Origin: Aureimonas sp. AU12
Lineage (GTDB): Bacteria > Pseudomonadota > Alphaproteobacteria > Rhizobiales > Rhizobiaceae
Direction of reading: 5' to 3'
Assembly: GCF_001463705.1 (NCBI RefSeq)
Contig: NZ_BBWH01000004.1
Span: 124,001-188,000 of the forward strand
DNA length: 64,000 nt
Each line of letters starts with the position of its first letter. Position 1 is the stretch's first letter. Below the pieces are notes generated by a model that did not search any database, was not told the DNA's origin, and worked only from the letters and a program-made list of their open reading frames with translations. The position numbers and the translations under genes are program-made. Shown here piece after piece: positions 62,041 through 64,000 of this stretch.

Positions 62041-63579
62041 GTGGCAGCTGAATCGCTCGACGCCGTCATCCATCCGACCGACGATCCTCTGCCGACGCGC
62101 GGCGCGCCGATCCTCGAACTACGGGGGCTGGAAAAGAGCTACGGCCCGGTGCGTGCGCTCAAGCCTTCCAGCTTCACCTTCGAGGCCGGCGAGATCCACG
62201 CCATCGTCGGGGAGAACGGCGCCGGCAAGTCGACGCTGATCAAGCTCCTGACGGGCGTCATCCGCCGGTCGGGCGGCGAGATCGTCTGGCAAGGCAAGCC
62301 CGTCGCGCTCGCGACGCCCCAGGAGGCGATCGACCACGGCATCAACGCGGTGCACCAGGAGGTCGTGCTCTGCCGGCACCTCAGCGTCGCCGCCAACATC
62401 TTCCTCGGTGACGAGACGGTTCGCTTCGGCATGCTGCAGAAGCGCGAGATGAACCGCGCGGCGCAGAAGATCCTCGACGACATGGGCTTCCATCTGCCCG
62501 CCGCCGCCGAACTCGGCAGCCTGACGATCGGCCAGCAGCAGCTCGTCGCCACCGCCCGCGCCTCGCTGCGCGGCACGCGTTTCATCATCTTCGACGAACC
62601 CACGGCCTACCTCACCCGGCAGGAAGCGGCGCAGCTTTTCGCGCTCATCCGCCGCCTGAAGTCCGAGGGCGTCACCATCGTCTACATCAGCCATCGCATG
62701 GAAGAGGTCTTCGAACTCGCCGACCGGGTGTCGGTGCTGCGCGACGGCACCCATGTCGGCACGCGCCTCATCGGCGAGACCAACGACGCCGAGCTCGTGT
62801 CGCTGATGATCAACCGCTCGCTCGACCAGATCTACCACAAGGAGACGATCCCGATCGGCAAGCCGCTGATCGAGACGCGCAACCTTTCGGGCAAGGGCTT
62901 CGAGGACGTCTCGATCACCGTTCGAGCCGGCGAAATCGTCGGGCTCTACGGGCTCATCGGCGCCGGGCGCTCCGAATTCGCGCTCAGCCTGTTCGGCCGC
63001 AACCCCAGGACCGCCGGCGAGATCCGCTGGAAGGGCGAGCCGGTCGACATTCGCACCGAGCGCCGCGCCATCGACCTCGGCATCGCGCTGGCGCCCGAAA
63101 GCCGCCGCGACCAGGGCCTGGCCCTCAACCTGCCGATCGGCCTGAATCTCAATCTGCCGATCTACGACCGGCTGACGCGCGGCATCACGATCAACACGCG
63201 CAAGGAATCCGAGCACGCTGACCGGCAGATCAAGGATCTGGCGATCAAGACGCCGAGCCGCCGGTCGCTCGCCTCCTCGATGTCGGGCGGCAACCAGCAG
63301 AAGATCGTCATCGGCAAGTGGCTGAACCACGGCGCCGAACTGTTCATCTTCGACGAGCCGACGGTCGGCGTCGATGTCGGCACCAAGGCCGAGATCTACC
63401 GGCTCTTCGCCAAGCTCCTGAAGAACGGCGCCGGCATTCTCCTGATCTCGTCCTACCTACCGGAGGTCTACGAGCTCTCCGACACGCTGCACGTGTTCCG
63501 CACCGGCCGTGTCGTCGGCTCCAGCGGGTTTCATACCGCGACCCACGAAGACATTCTCGCCCAGGCGATCGGCGTTTGA
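62041..63579 (+). CDS. Sugar ABC transporter ATP-binding protein, RbsA type
   Basis: 512 residues with two cassettes. The first has [33 protein letters not shown] and FIIFDEPTAYLTRQE. The second has YGLIGAGRSEFALSLFG (degenerate Walker A, usual for this family), MSGGNQQKIVIGKWL and LFIFDEPTVGVDVGTK. It energises import with the permease that follows 45 bp later. The start is a GTG at 62041 with GAGGAC about 8 bases upstream. Specificity is presumed to be that of the operon (L-fucose). Confidence 0.95.
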   Translation: MAAESLDAVIHPTDDPLPTRGAPILELRGLEKSYGPVRALKPSSFTFEAGEIHAIVGENGAGKSTLIKLLTGVIRRSGGEIVWQGKPVALATPQEAIDHGINAVHQEVVLCRHLSVAANIFLGDETVRFGMLQKREMNRAAQKILDDMGFHLPAAAELGSLTIGQQQLVATARASLRGTRFIIFDEPTAYLTRQEAAQLFALIRRLKSEGVTIVYISHRMEEVFELADRVSVLRDGTHVGTRLIGETNDAELVSLMINRSLDQIYHKETIPIGKPLIETRNLSGKGFEDVSITVRAGEIVGLYGLIGAGRSEFALSLFGRNPRTAGEIRWKGEPVDIRTERRAIDLGIALAPESRRDQGLALNLPIGLNLNLPIYDRLTRGITINTRKESEHADRQIKDLAIKTPSRRSLASSMSGGNQQKIVIGKWLNHGAELFIFDEPTVGVDVGTKAEIYRLFAKLLKNGAGILLISSYLPEVYELSDTLHVFRTGRVVGSSGFHTATHEDILAQAIGV

Positions 63580-63624
63580 GCCCCGGCCTGTTTCCATCGT
63601 CGTGCCAACGTTTCGAGGCGACCC

Positions 63625-64000
63625 ATGACCATTGAGAGCTCGAACGCCGATGCGGTCGCCGCGGCCATCCGGCCGAAGCGCAATTTCGGCTTCCTCTTCG
63701 CCCTGACCCTGCTCGGCCTCCTCGTGGCGCTCTGGGTCTTCCTGGCCTTCGCGACGCCGACCTTCGCCACCGGCAACAACATCGCCAACCTGCTGCGGCA
63801 GGGCTCGATGATCGCGATCCTCGCCATCGGTCAGACCTTCGTCATCATCACAGCCGGCATCGATCTGTCGGTCGGCGCCGTGGTCGGCTTCTCGACCACC
63901 GTCATCGCCTACCTGCTGCAGGCCGGCGTGCCCGTCTGGGCGGCGATCATCCTGACGCTGCTGATGGGCCTCTGCATCGGGCTCTTCCACGGCTTCGGCA
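63625..64000 (+). CDS. Sugar ABC transporter permease, 5' part (continues beyond window)
   Basis: The first 125 residues are present. After a polar N-terminus, at least three membrane helices follow (LFALTLLGLLVALWVFLAFA, GSMIAILAIGQTFVIITAGIDLSVGAVVGFSTTVIAYLL, VPVWAAIILTLLMGLCIGLFHG). The motif GQTFVIITAGIDLSVGAVVG is the hallmark of RbsC/XylH-type permeases. It partners the ATPase directly upstream. The 3' part is outside the window. Confidence 0.93.
   Translation, partial: MTIESSNADAVAAAIRPKRNFGFLFALTLLGLLVALWVFLAFATPTFATGNNIANLLRQGSMIAILAIGQTFVIITAGIDLSVGAVVGFSTTVIAYLLQAGVPVWAAIILTLLMGLCIGLFHGFG

Overview
The window is high-GC DNA (about two thirds G+C by eye) with densely packed genes, many ATGA start/stop overlaps and Shine-Dalgarno-led starts. 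Gene content points to an alphaproteobacterium of the order Hyphomicrobiales (rhizobia and relatives): ChvE-GguAB/GguC sugar uptake, SoxBDAG with GbcAB, ChoXWV with a Bet system, an HWE-type histidine kinase, an EcfG-like promoter, and a TPP-riboswitch thiOSGE operon. A family such as Aurantimonadaceae is possible, but that is a guess. No rRNA, tRNA, insertion sequence, prophage or CRISPR array was seen.

Layout. (1) 1-17.4 kb is mostly housekeeping and small conserved genes: a truncated zinc peptidase, DUF4112, a type III PLP decarboxylase divergent from an amidase, a 28-residue membrane peptide, metF with a fused ArsR-methyltransferase regulator and its candidate operator, trmO, DUF2293, MOSC and DedA proteins, an HWE kinase/response regulator pair, ettA, MAPEG, Dabb, RNase T2, an alpha/beta hydrolase, and a ClpP-fold protease paired with a four-helix membrane protein. 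(2) 17.8-23.1 kb holds an orphan GntR regulator, the riboswitch-controlled thiO-thiS-thiG-thiE operon and a CHASE4-GGDEF protein. (3) 23.2-39.4 kb is a choline/glycine betaine catabolism island: soxBDAG, gbcA-gbcB-gbdR-like regulator, betA, a single-frame betI-betB fusion, and choXWV. Together these cover choline uptake, oxidation to betaine, first demethylation and sarcosine oxidation; dimethylglycine demethylation is not encoded here. (4) A manganese catalase follows, with an EcfG-type promoter. (5) 40.8-52.4 kb is a minus-strand block for oxidative D-galactose/L-arabinose degradation: chvE-gguA-gguB uptake, galM, galactose dehydrogenase, lactonase, IlvD-type sugar acid dehydratase, dgoK, dgoA and araD1/gguC. 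(6) A MATE exporter and a palindromic repeat separate this from (7) an L-fucose block at 54.5-64 kb: L-fuconate dehydratase, an IclR regulator, an SDR, a fumarylacetoacetase-family hydrolase, a double-HTH GntR regulator, an aldo/keto reductase, fucU and a sugar ABC transporter that runs off the end.

The most unusual item is the BetI-BetB fusion (33802-35916): a TetR-type choline-responsive repressor and a complete betaine aldehyde dehydrogenase in one 704-residue frame. BetI-like palindromes lie in its own promoter and in front of choX. If real, it is an enzyme that is also a DNA-binding regulator, comparable in logic to PutA. Other points of interest are the ClpP-fold/membrane protein pair, the double-HTH GntR protein, a motif shared by the sox and gbc leaders, a CAGACAAT motif at the start of both galactose transcripts, and a stem-loop after the binding-protein gene in all three ABC transporter operons.
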